DNA of 8,546 nucleotides from Mycobacterium sp. Its GTDB lineage: Bacteria > Actinomycetota > Actinomycetes > Mycobacteriales > Mycobacteriaceae. Both the position numbers and the translations under genes were made by a program. Shown one piece after another: positions 1 to 5,467 of this stretch. Numbering within the stretch: position 1 is the stretch's first letter; every line of letters starts with the position of its first letter. The DNA is taken from contig JAOPWF010000682.1 in NCBI GenBank assembly GCA_025965815.1, positions 1 to 8,546 of the forward strand, written 5' to 3'. Under the pieces are notes generated by a model. That model saw only the letters and a program-made list of their open reading frames with translations. It did no database searches and was not told the origin of the DNA.

Positions 1-1
1 A

Positions 2-826
2 GGTCTGTCGACGGCCTCGGTCTATCCACTGAGGACCGAGGCCGCTTTCGAGTACGCGGCCAGGCTGGGATACGACGGCGTCGAGCTGATGGTGTGGGCC
101 GAATCGGTCAGCCAGGACATCGATGCCATCGAGAAGTTGTCGGAGCGCTACGCCATGCCGGTGCTGTCCGTGCACGCGCCGTGCCTGCTGATCTCGCAGC
201 GGGTGTGGGGCGCCAACCCGATCCCCAAACTGGAGCGCAGCGTGCGCGCCGCCGAGCAGCTGGGTGCGCAGACGGTCGTGGTGCATCCGCCGTTCCGGTG
301 GCAGCGCCGCTACGCCGAGGGATTCGCCGAACAGGTCGTCGAGCTCGAGCAGTCCAGCGACGTGATGGTGGCGGTGGAGAACATGTTCCCGTTCCGGGCC
401 GACAGGTTCTTCGGTGCCGGACAAACGTCCATCGAGCGGATGCGTAAGCGCGGGGGCAGGCCCGGGCCCGGCATTTCGGCGTTCGCGCCGTCGTACGACC
501 CCCTCGACGGTGACTATGCCCACTACACGCTCGACCTCTCGCACACCGCGACCGCCGGCACCGACGCCATCGAGATGGCCGGCCGGATGGGCGAGGGGCT
601 GGTCCATCTGCATCTGTGCGACGGCAGCGGCGCGTCGACCGACGAGCACCTGGTGCCCGGTCGCGGCACTCAGCCGACCGTGGAGGTGTGCGAGATGCTC
701 GCCGGTGGCGACTTCGCCGGCCACGTGATCGTCGAGATCACCACATCAGGTGCCCGGACCGCGACCGAACGGGAAGCGCTGTTTGCGGAGTCGCTGCAGT
801 TCGCCCGTGCCCACCTGCTCCGCTGA
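2..826 (+). CDS. Sugar phosphate isomerase/epimerase-like TIM-barrel protein (Rv0498-like), 5' truncated
   Basis: Partial gene: the reading frame is open from the first complete codon at position 2 to the TGA at 824-826, and the true start lies a few codons upstream of the window. 274 residues are visible. The protein belongs to the xylose-isomerase-like/AP-endonuclease-2 TIM-barrel superfamily and is an orthologue of M. tuberculosis Rv0498. Barrel-end residues typical of divalent-metal sites are seen (fragment numbering): H58 in VHAP, H95 in VHPPF, E126 in VEN, D178 and H181 in LDLSH, H202, H204 and D207 in HLHLCD, and E245 in VEI. This pattern suggests a metal-dependent isomerase, epimerase or lyase acting on a sugar-like substrate in the cytoplasm; the substrate is unknown to me. 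The next gene starts 13 nt downstream in the same direction, so the two are probably co-transcribed. The internal ATG at 89 is not the start, because strongly conserved sequence precedes it. Confidence 0.9.
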   Translation, partial: GLSTASVYPLRTEAAFEYAARLGYDGVELMVWAESVSQDIDAIEKLSERYAMPVLSVHAPCLLISQRVWGANPIPKLERSVRAAEQLGAQTVVVHPPFRWQRRYAEGFAEQVVELEQSSDVMVAVENMFPFRADRFFGAGQTSIERMRKRGGRPGPGISAFAPSYDPLDGDYAHYTLDLSHTATAGTDAIEMAGRMGEGLVHLHLCDGSGASTDEHLVPGRGTQPTVEVCEMLAGGDFAGHVIVEITTSGARTATEREALFAESLQFARAHLLR

Positions 827-839
827 CGTGAAGGACACC

Positions 840-1664
840 ATGACCGGATCCGCCCTGTTCACCTCCGCGATGGCGCTGCGCGAGGTCCGCATCGACGGCG
901 ACACCCGGATCTACGAGGGCGACCTGAATTCGCACTGGACGATCGGGCCTAAGCTGCACGGCGGGGTGATGCTGGCGTTGTGCGCGAACGCGGCGCGCAC
1001 CGCGCATGGCTCCGGAGGGCTGGAGCCGATCGCGGTGTCGGGGAGCTTCCTGTGGGCGCCCGATCCTGGACCGATGGAACTGGTGACGACAATCCGCAAG
1101 CGCGGCCGGCGGGTCAGCGTGGTCGACGTGGAACTGAACCAGGGCGACCGCACTGCGGTGCACGCGGTCGTGACGCTCGGCGAGCCCGAGCATCACGTCG
1201 TGCCGCTGTTGTCGGCCAACCCGGTCGTCGGGTTGATGGCACAGGACCCCCCGCCCGACGTCGAGCCGATCGGGCCCGGTCACCCGATGGCCGGGCTCAT
1301 CCATCTCGCGGACGGCTGCGACATCCGGCCGGTGGTCTCGACGACCCGGGCCCGTGAGGACGGCAAGCCGCCGGTGATCCAGATGTGGGTGCGGCCGCGT
1401 GACGCCGCGCCGGACGTGCTGTTCGCGCTGATGTGCGGCGATGTGTCGGCTCCGGTGAGCTTCGCCGTCGGCCGCACCGGGTGGGCGCCCACAGTTCAGC
1501 TCACCGCCTATCTACGCGGCCTGCCGGCGGACGGCTGGCTGCGGGTCATCTGCACAACGGTCCAGATCGGGCAGGACTGGTTCGACGAGGACCACACCGT
1601 CGTCGACTGTGAGGGCCGCATCGTGGTGCAGACCCGGCAGTTGGCGATGGTGCCTGCCGGATAG
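840..1664 (+). CDS. Thioesterase-like double-hotdog protein (Rv0499-like)
   Basis: A 274-residue cytoplasmic protein resembling the acyl-CoA thioesterase/4HBT-like double-hotdog family and Rv0499. The N-terminal hotdog carries a central-helix motif, LHGG at residues 39-42 followed by an alanine-rich helix. The second half ends in a strand-rich stretch with WFDEDHTVVD, typical of the C-terminal hotdog of these proteins. Its likely role is acyl-thioester hydrolysis, but no substrate can be read from the sequence and it could be a binding protein only. I chose the ATG at 840 because GAAGGA at 830-835 sits 4 nt upstream and the gene follows the previous stop by 13 nt. The frame also extends upstream inside the previous gene, but that part is coding in another frame. 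The stop TAG (1662-1664) overlaps the signal in front of proC, 11 nt upstream of its start. Confidence 0.85.
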   Translation: MTGSALFTSAMALREVRIDGDTRIYEGDLNSHWTIGPKLHGGVMLALCANAARTAHGSGGLEPIAVSGSFLWAPDPGPMELVTTIRKRGRRVSVVDVELNQGDRTAVHAVVTLGEPEHHVVPLLSANPVVGLMAQDPPPDVEPIGPGHPMAGLIHLADGCDIRPVVSTTRAREDGKPPVIQMWVRPRDAAPDVLFALMCGDVSAPVSFAVGRTGWAPTVQLTAYLRGLPADGWLRVICTTVQIGQDWFDEDHTVVDCEGRIVVQTRQLAMVPAG

Positions 1665-1675
1665 GGTTTGCGTCC

Positions 1676-2551
1676 ATGGCCAGAGTCGCGATCATCGGCG
1701 GTGGAAGTATCGGCGAAGCCCTGCTGTCAGGACTGTTGCGGGCGGGCCGGCAGGTCAAAGACTTGGTGGTTGCCGAGAAGTCGCCCGATCGCGCACGGTA
1801 TTTGTCCGAAACATATTCGATACTGGTCACTTCCGTCGTCGACGCCGTCGAGGATGCGGCGTACGTCATCGTCGCGGTCAAGCCCGGCGACGTGGAATCG
1901 GTGATCGGCGATATCGCCGAGGCCGCCGCGGCCGCCGAGAATGACAGCGTCGAACAGGTATTCGTGACGGTCGCGGCCGGTGTCACCACCGCGTTCTACG
2001 AGTCCAAACTGCCCGCCGGATCGCCGGTGATCCGCGTGATGCCCAATGCGCCGGTGGTGGTCGGCGGCGGCGTCAGCGCGCTCGCCAGGGGCCGGTTCGC
2101 CACCCCCGAACACCTCAAGGACGTCTCAGCGCTGTTCGACGCGGTCGGTGGTGTGATCACCGTTCCGGAGTCGCAGCTGGATGCGGTCACCGCGGTGTCC
2201 GGATCCGGGCCTGCGTACTTCTTCCTGATGGTCGAGGCGCTGGTCGACGCGGGCGTCGCGGCGGGGCTGAGCCGCACGGTGGCCACCGATCTGGTGGTGC
2301 AGACGATGGCCGGTTCGGCCGCGATGTTGCTGGAGCGCCTCGACGACGCCCAGAAGGTGGCCGACGACGCGGCGATGGGCAGCGGCATGGACACCTACCC
2401 GGCCCAACTGCGGGCGACAGTTACCTCTCCGGGGGGTACCACCGCCGCTGGTCTGCGCGAACTCGAAAAAGGCGGTTTGCGGGCGGCGGTTGGAGAAGCC
2501 GTCGAAGCGGCGAAATTGCGGTCCGAGCAGTTAGGAATCACATCAGAGTAG
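1676..2551 (+). CDS. proC: Pyrroline-5-carboxylate reductase
   Basis: 291 residues, the usual length for ProC, which catalyses the last step of proline synthesis: NAD(P)H-dependent reduction of 1-pyrroline-5-carboxylate to L-proline in the cytoplasm, normally as an oligomer. The N-terminus is a Rossmann fold with VAIIGGGSIGEALL, the GxGxxG-type motif being residues 8-13. The middle holds the conserved VMPNAP and VSGSGPAYFF stretches. The C-terminal helical dimerisation domain carries the family signature around TSPGGTTAAGL at about 250-260. The start ATG at 1676 gives the dinucleotide motif at the usual distance from the N-terminus. Only AGGG at 1663-1666 could act as a ribosome site, 9 nt upstream and overlapping the stop of the previous gene; TAGGGT at 1662-1667 could instead be a -10 box for leaderless mRNA. 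No damage is seen; the enzyme should be active. Confidence 0.97.
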   Translation: MARVAIIGGGSIGEALLSGLLRAGRQVKDLVVAEKSPDRARYLSETYSILVTSVVDAVEDAAYVIVAVKPGDVESVIGDIAEAAAAAENDSVEQVFVTVAAGVTTAFYESKLPAGSPVIRVMPNAPVVVGGGVSALARGRFATPEHLKDVSALFDAVGGVITVPESQLDAVTAVSGSGPAYFFLMVEALVDAGVAAGLSRTVATDLVVQTMAGSAAMLLERLDDAQKVADDAAMGSGMDTYPAQLRATVTSPGGTTAAGLRELEKGGLRAAVGEAVEAAKLRSEQLGITSE

Positions 2552-2608
2552 TTCATGAATTTTCCATGGATTACCCCACACCCGTCGCAGTAACCCCATC
2601 TGCCCCGC

Positions 2609-2614
2609 TATTCT
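2609..2614 (+). promoter_or_regulatory. Possible -10 box for the HTH gene
   Basis: TATTCT fits the mycobacterial TANNNT -10 consensus and lies just downstream of the direct repeats. It would start a transcript near 2621 with a leader of roughly 70 nt. No good -35 hexamer is seen at 16-18 bp, so an activator-dependent or different promoter is possible. Assignment is by pattern only. Confidence 0.25.
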
Positions 2615-2674
2615 CCTCGTTGTATGCACGTGTTGGAGCCAACGGTGGGGAAGCCGCTGGCCCTGGCCGTGCCT

Positions 2675-2680
2675 GGAGGA
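2675..2680 (+). promoter_or_regulatory. Ribosome binding site of the HTH gene
   Basis: GGAGGA lies 10 nt upstream of the ATG at 2691. This is the best Shine-Dalgarno match near this gene and supports 2691 over the in-frame ATG at 2700. Confidence 0.7.
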
Positions 2681-2690
2681 TTGGGTTGCG

Positions 2691-2957
2691 ATGACGTCTA
2701 TGAACGGGCCATCGGCGCGAGATTCGGGTAGTGGTAAGTCAGGGCGGGACGCCGGCCAGACTGAGGGTCAGCCGCCCGCCAGAACTCAATTTCTCACCGT
2801 CGCCGAAGTCGCCGGTTTGATGCGGGTCAGCAAGATGACGGTCTACCGATTGGTGCACAACGGCGAACTGCCCGCGGTGCGGGTCGGCCGGTCGTTCCGG
2901 GTGCACGCGAAGGCCGTCCACGACCTGCTGGAGACGTCGTACTTCGACGCTGGTTAG
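2691..2957 (+). CDS. Small winged helix-turn-helix DNA-binding protein, excisionase/MerR-like (Rv0500A-like)
   Basis: An 88-residue protein. Residues 1-32 are polar, Gly/Ser/Gln-rich and probably disordered. Residues 34-72 form an excisionase/MerR-type winged HTH: LTVAEVAGLMRVSKMTVYRLV is the HTH, and a GELPAVRVGRSFRV wing follows. A short helix (VHDLLETSYF) ends the protein. There is no effector domain, so it resembles stand-alone DNA binders such as BldC, which bind direct repeats cooperatively, rather than ligand-sensing MerR proteins. It is almost identical in my memory to Rv0500A over the HTH, which indicates strong selection. It is not tied to any integrase or prophage gene here, so the label 'excisionase' describes the fold and not a phage role. 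The direct repeats upstream make autoregulation a reasonable idea, and its neighbours bS22 and galE2 are possible targets. Targets are unproven. Confidence 0.9.
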   Translation: MTSMNGPSARDSGSGKSGRDAGQTEGQPPARTQFLTVAEVAGLMRVSKMTVYRLVHNGELPAVRVGRSFRVHAKAVHDLLETSYFDAG

Positions 2958-3040
2958 CGTTTCGCGCAAACCGACACCGCCTATGGCTGCTGAGGCTTCT
3001 CGCCAAAGCGGCTGTTTTCCGTTCCGTGCCCGTGCCCAGG

Positions 3041-3046
3041 TAAGGT
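3041..3046 (+). promoter_or_regulatory. Probable -10 box for bS22
   Basis: TAAGGT matches TANNNT and lies in the 159-nt gap between the HTH gene and bS22. TTCCGT at 3017-3022, 18 bp upstream, is the only -35-like hexamer. Transcription would begin near 3053, giving a leader of about 65 nt. That leader contains a weak stem, GCTCG (3057-3061) with CGAGC (3071-3075). Nothing else coding is seen in 2958-3116. Confidence 0.4.
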
Positions 3047-3116
3047 ATCCGGGATCGCTCGAGACAAACGCGAGCACGACATTTCAGGCACTGGCAGGAC
3101 GTAGGTAGCGGAGTTT

Positions 3117-3218
3117 ATGGGTTCAGTCATCAAGAAGCGGCGCAAGCGCATGTCGAAGAAGAAGCACCGCAAGCTGCTTCGTCGTACCCGGGTGCAGCGC
3201 AGAAAACTCGGCAAGTAG
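3117..3218 (+). CDS. Ribosomal protein bS22 (AURKAIP1/COX24-domain peptide, Rv0500B-like), 33 aa
   Basis: A 33-codon gene running ATG (3117) to TAG (3216-3218). The product begins [20 protein letters not shown] and ends QRRKLGK. 18 of 33 residues are Lys or Arg, and the [16 protein letters not shown] core is the AURKAIP1/COX24 (mS38-like) motif. From memory this is the actinobacterial small-subunit protein bS22 seen in cryo-EM structures of the M. smegmatis 70S ribosome, bound to 16S rRNA near the decoding region. Purine-rich AGGTAGCGGAG at 3103-3113 precedes the ATG; AGGT has a 10-nt spacer. It is too short for most gene finders and is often missed. It stands between a DNA-binding protein gene and galE2, and probably has its own promoter. 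Confidence 0.93.
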
Positions 3219-3231
3219 CTTCTCGGCCCTG

Positions 3232-3246
3232 CCGATAGGCTATCGG
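3232..3246. promoter_or_regulatory. Perfect 15-bp palindrome containing the galE2 -10 box
   Basis: CCGATAG-G-CTATCGG is a perfect 7+1+7 inverted repeat ending one base before the galE2 ATG. It contains TAGGCT (3236-3241), a TANNNT hexamer whose end is exactly 6 nt before the start codon, the spacing expected for a leaderless transcript. It may be an operator, or a small hairpin at the end of the bS22 transcript; no T-run follows, so a classical terminator is unlikely. Confidence 0.5.
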
Positions 3247-3247
3247 G

Positions 3248-4348
3248 ATGGATTCGGGGGGCGGGCCGTCAGGCCAGGGCAACAATGGTGATTCGCGGGT
3301 CACCGTGCACTATCCGAAGGTTGTGCTGGTCACCGGTGCCTGCCGCTTTCTCGGCGGGTATCTCACCGCTCGGCTGGCTCAGAACCCGTTGATCAACCAT
3401 GTCATCGCGGTTGACGCCATCGCGCCGAGCAAGGATCTGCTGCGACGGATGGGGCGCGCCGAGTTCGTCCGCGCGGATATCCGTAATCCATTCATCGCCA
3501 AGGTGATCCGCAACGGTGATGTCGACACCGTGGTGCACGCCGCTGCTGCCTCGTACGCACCGCGTGCCGGTGGACGCGCGGCGCTGAAGGAACTGAACGT
3601 GATGGGCGCGATGCAACTGTTCGCCGCCTGCCAGAAGGCGCCGTCGGTGCGCCGGGTGGTCTTGAAATCCACCTCCGAGGTGTACGGCTCGAGTGCGCGC
3701 GACCCGGTGCTGTTCACCGAGGACGGCAGCAGCCGCCGGCCTCCGGGTGAGGGCTTCGCCCGCGACAGCATCGATATCGAGGGCTATGTCCGCGGCCTGG
3801 GGCGGCGCAGGCCTGACATCGCGGTCACCATCCTGCGGCTGGCCAACATGATCGGACCGGGGATGGACACCGCGCTGTCGCGGTACCTCGCCGGTCCCCT
3901 GGTGCCGACGGTGGTGGGCCACGATGCCCGGCTTCAGCTGCTGCACGAGCAGGACGCCCTCGGCGCCCTGGAGCGGGCCACCATGGCGGGCAGGCCAGGC
4001 ACGTTCAACGTCGGCGCCGCGGGCATCATCATGATGTCGCAGGCAATCCGCCGCTCGGGCCGGATCCCGGTCCCGCTACCCCGATTTGGGGTGGTCGCAA
4101 TGGGTTCGCTGACCCGCCCGACCCGCTATAGTGAGACCAATCGTGAGCAGCTGAACTATTTGAGTTATGGCCGGGTCATGGACACCTCGAGGATGCGGAC
4201 CGACCTGGGATACACCCCGAAGTGGACGACTGCAGAGGCTTTCGACGATTACGTACGGGGTCGTGGTTTGACTCCAATCGTCGACCCGCGATGGGTACGC
4301 TCAATGGAGAGTCGCGCCGTGTCGGTCGCACAGCGCTGGGGAAGTTAG
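3248..4348 (+). CDS. galE2: NAD-dependent epimerase/dehydratase-family (extended SDR-fold) protein, probable pseudoenzyme
   Basis: 366 residues, orthologous to Rv0501 (galE2). A polar Gly-rich lead (1-22) is followed by a Rossmann domain. The nucleotide loop reads TGACRFLG at 29-36: the middle glycine of the usual TGxxGxxG is Arg33. Asp56 at the end of strand 2 is kept, as in NAD-preferring members. The STSEVYGSS stretch (141-149) is conserved, but the catalytic YxxxK aligns by eye with F170-A-R-D-S174, so both Tyr and Lys are absent. Rv0501, as I remember it, shows the same changes, which argues for a retained non-catalytic role over decay. UDP-glucose 4-epimerase activity is therefore doubtful, and I expect nucleotide binding, scaffolding or regulation. 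No ribosome site is seen before the ATG, and the upstream -10-like palindrome suggests leaderless translation. The acyltransferase gene follows by 38 nt and is likely co-transcribed. Confidence 0.9.
   Translation: MDSGGGPSGQGNNGDSRVTVHYPKVVLVTGACRFLGGYLTARLAQNPLINHVIAVDAIAPSKDLLRRMGRAEFVRADIRNPFIAKVIRNGDVDTVVHAAAASYAPRAGGRAALKELNVMGAMQLFAACQKAPSVRRVVLKSTSEVYGSSARDPVLFTEDGSSRRPPGEGFARDSIDIEGYVRGLGRRRPDIAVTILRLANMIGPGMDTALSRYLAGPLVPTVVGHDARLQLLHEQDALGALERATMAGRPGTFNVGAAGIIMMSQAIRRSGRIPVPLPRFGVVAMGSLTRPTRYSETNREQLNYLSYGRVMDTSRMRTDLGYTPKWTTAEAFDDYVRGRGLTPIVDPRWVRSMESRAVSVAQRWGS
4127..4132 (+). promoter_or_regulatory. Possible internal -10 box in galE2
   Basis: TATAGT is a perfect TANNNT box in GC-rich coding sequence, with TTCGCT (4105-4110) 16 bp upstream. 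It could give a second promoter for the acyltransferase gene with a leader of about 250 nt. It may be chance, since it also encodes R-Y-S of galE2. Confidence 0.2.
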
Positions 4349-4370
4349 AAAAAAAGATTCACATAGGTGG

Positions 4371-4379
4371 GGGAGAAGG
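4371..4379 (+). promoter_or_regulatory. Ribosome binding site that decides the acyltransferase start
   Basis: GGGAGAAGG lies 7 nt before the GTG at 4387 and is a strong Shine-Dalgarno match. It supports this GTG over longer in-frame starts inside galE2. The short spacer between the genes also holds a run of seven A at 4349-4355 right after the galE2 stop. Confidence 0.7.
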
Positions 4380-4386
4380 TAACAAC

Positions 4387-5454
4387 GTGGCGGGCGAGTC
4401 GAAGGCGAAAGTCATTCCACTGCACGCGAATCCAAGTCGTGCAGCGGCACAGCGGCGCGCCGGACAGCGCGCGGACGCCTCGCGAAGACATCCCTCGCTG
4501 CTGTCGGATCCCGACGGTCGCGCCTCTGCCGAGCAGATCGCCGCGGTCGTCCGCGAAATCGACCAGCACCGCGTCGCCGCAGCGGGTGCGCCGGACGTCC
4601 ACGAGACGCCGACCGAACTCGCCCGGCGCATCTCGGCAGTTGCCGAGTTCCTCCGCAAGAGGATGACCGGCGACTACACCGTCGACGAGTTCGGCTTCGA
4701 TCAGCACCTCAACGACGCTATCTTTTTGCCTTTGCTGAGAGTGTTCTTCCAGTCCTGGTTCCGGGTCGAGGTCAGCGGCGTCGAAAACTTGCCAGAGACC
4801 GGCGCGGCGCTCATCGTGGCCAACCATGCCGGCGTGCTGCCGTTCGACGGATTGATGACGTCGGTTGCGGTACACGACAAGCACCCGACGCATCGGGACC
4901 TGCGCCTGCTGGCCGCCGACATGGTCTTCGACCTGCCGGTGCTGGGCCAGGCTGCCCGCAAGGCCGGTCACACCATGGCGTGCACCGCCGACGCCCACCG
5001 GCTGCTGCTGGCCGGCGAGCTGACCGCCGTCTTCCCCGAGGGTTACAAGGGCCTGGGCAAGCACTTCAAGGACCGTTACAAGCTGCAGCGGTTCGGCCGC
5101 GGCGGCTTCGTGTCCGCGGCGCTGCGCACCAAGGCACCGATCGTCCCGTGCTCGATCGTCGGCTCCGAGGAGATCTACCCGATGATCGCCGACATGAAGC
5201 TGCTCGCCCGGCTGTTCGGCCTGCCGTACTTCCCGATCACCCCGTTGTTCCCGCTCGCCGGACCTGCTGGCCTGTTGCCGCTGCCCTCCAAGTGGCACAT
5301 AGAGTTCGGCACGCCGATCCAGACCGCCGACTACGACGAGGCCGCCGCCGACGATCCGATGGTCACGTTCGAGCTGACCGACCAGGTGCGCGAGACGATC
5401 CAGCAGACGCTCTACCAACTGCTGGCGAACCGCCGCAACATGTTCTTCGGCTGA
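4387..5454 (+). CDS. PlsC/MGAT-like lysophospholipid acyltransferase family protein (Rv0502-like)
   Basis: A 355-residue protein with a GTG start, orthologous to Rv0502. The N-terminal 100 residues are polar and helical (RASAEQIAAVVREID). A hydrophobic amphipathic stretch at about 112-125 probably meets the membrane. The acyltransferase domain begins with the acyl-transfer motif N146-H147 and D154 in NHAGVLPFDG; the His-Asp spacing is six residues and not the four of classical PlsC, as I recall for the MGAT/Tmem68-like branch. FPEG at 216-219 corresponds to the glycerol-phosphate/acceptor motif, and VPCSIVGSEE (about 253-262) to the later family block. It should transfer an acyl chain from acyl-CoA or acyl-ACP to a lipid or glycerol acceptor at the inner membrane face; the acceptor cannot be read. 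It follows galE2 by 38 nt and converges with the methyltransferase, leaving 13 nt between stop codons. The start rests on the ribosome site at 4371-4379. Confidence 0.9.
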   Translation: MAGESKAKVIPLHANPSRAAAQRRAGQRADASRRHPSLLSDPDGRASAEQIAAVVREIDQHRVAAAGAPDVHETPTELARRISAVAEFLRKRMTGDYTVDEFGFDQHLNDAIFLPLLRVFFQSWFRVEVSGVENLPETGAALIVANHAGVLPFDGLMTSVAVHDKHPTHRDLRLLAADMVFDLPVLGQAARKAGHTMACTADAHRLLLAGELTAVFPEGYKGLGKHFKDRYKLQRFGRGGFVSAALRTKAPIVPCSIVGSEEIYPMIADMKLLARLFGLPYFPITPLFPLAGPAGLLPLPSKWHIEFGTPIQTADYDEAAADDPMVTFELTDQVRETIQQTLYQLLANRRNMFFG

Positions 5455-5467
5455 ACGGTCCTGCCGG

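Larger units (their letters stand above)
2552..2690. other. Intergenic region proC-HTH gene with phased direct repeats
   Basis: This 139-nt gap is more AT-rich in its first part than the surrounding genes. It holds two pairs of direct repeats: CATGAATT (2554-2561) and CATGGATT (2565-2572), offset 11 bp, and TTACCCCA (2571-2578) and TAACCCCA (2591-2598), offset 20 bp, that is about one and two helical turns. No convincing terminator hairpin follows proC. A ribosome site and a weak -10 candidate in this gap are listed separately. Confidence 0.5.

Noticed and set aside
2555..2593. A 12-codon ORF (MNFPWITPHPSQ) right after proC
   Set aside because: It has no ribosome site and overlaps the direct repeats; its codons look unselected and no family is recognisable.
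2626..2633. CACGTG palindrome upstream of the HTH gene
   Set aside because: A six-base palindrome is expected by chance and has no supporting repeat nearby.
3017..3037. Tandem TTCCGTTCCGT followed by GCCCGTGCCC before bS22
   Set aside because: The units are too short and imperfect to call a repeat; kept only as part of the -35 region.
3268..3946. 225-codon minus-strand frame opposite galE2
   Set aside because: It is a shadow of the galE2 coding frame with no recognisable domain or ribosome site.
4345..5418. 357-codon open frame on the minus strand opposite the acyltransferase
   Set aside because: It mirrors a clearly recognised gene, and its translation is Arg/Gln/Val-rich low-complexity with no known motif.
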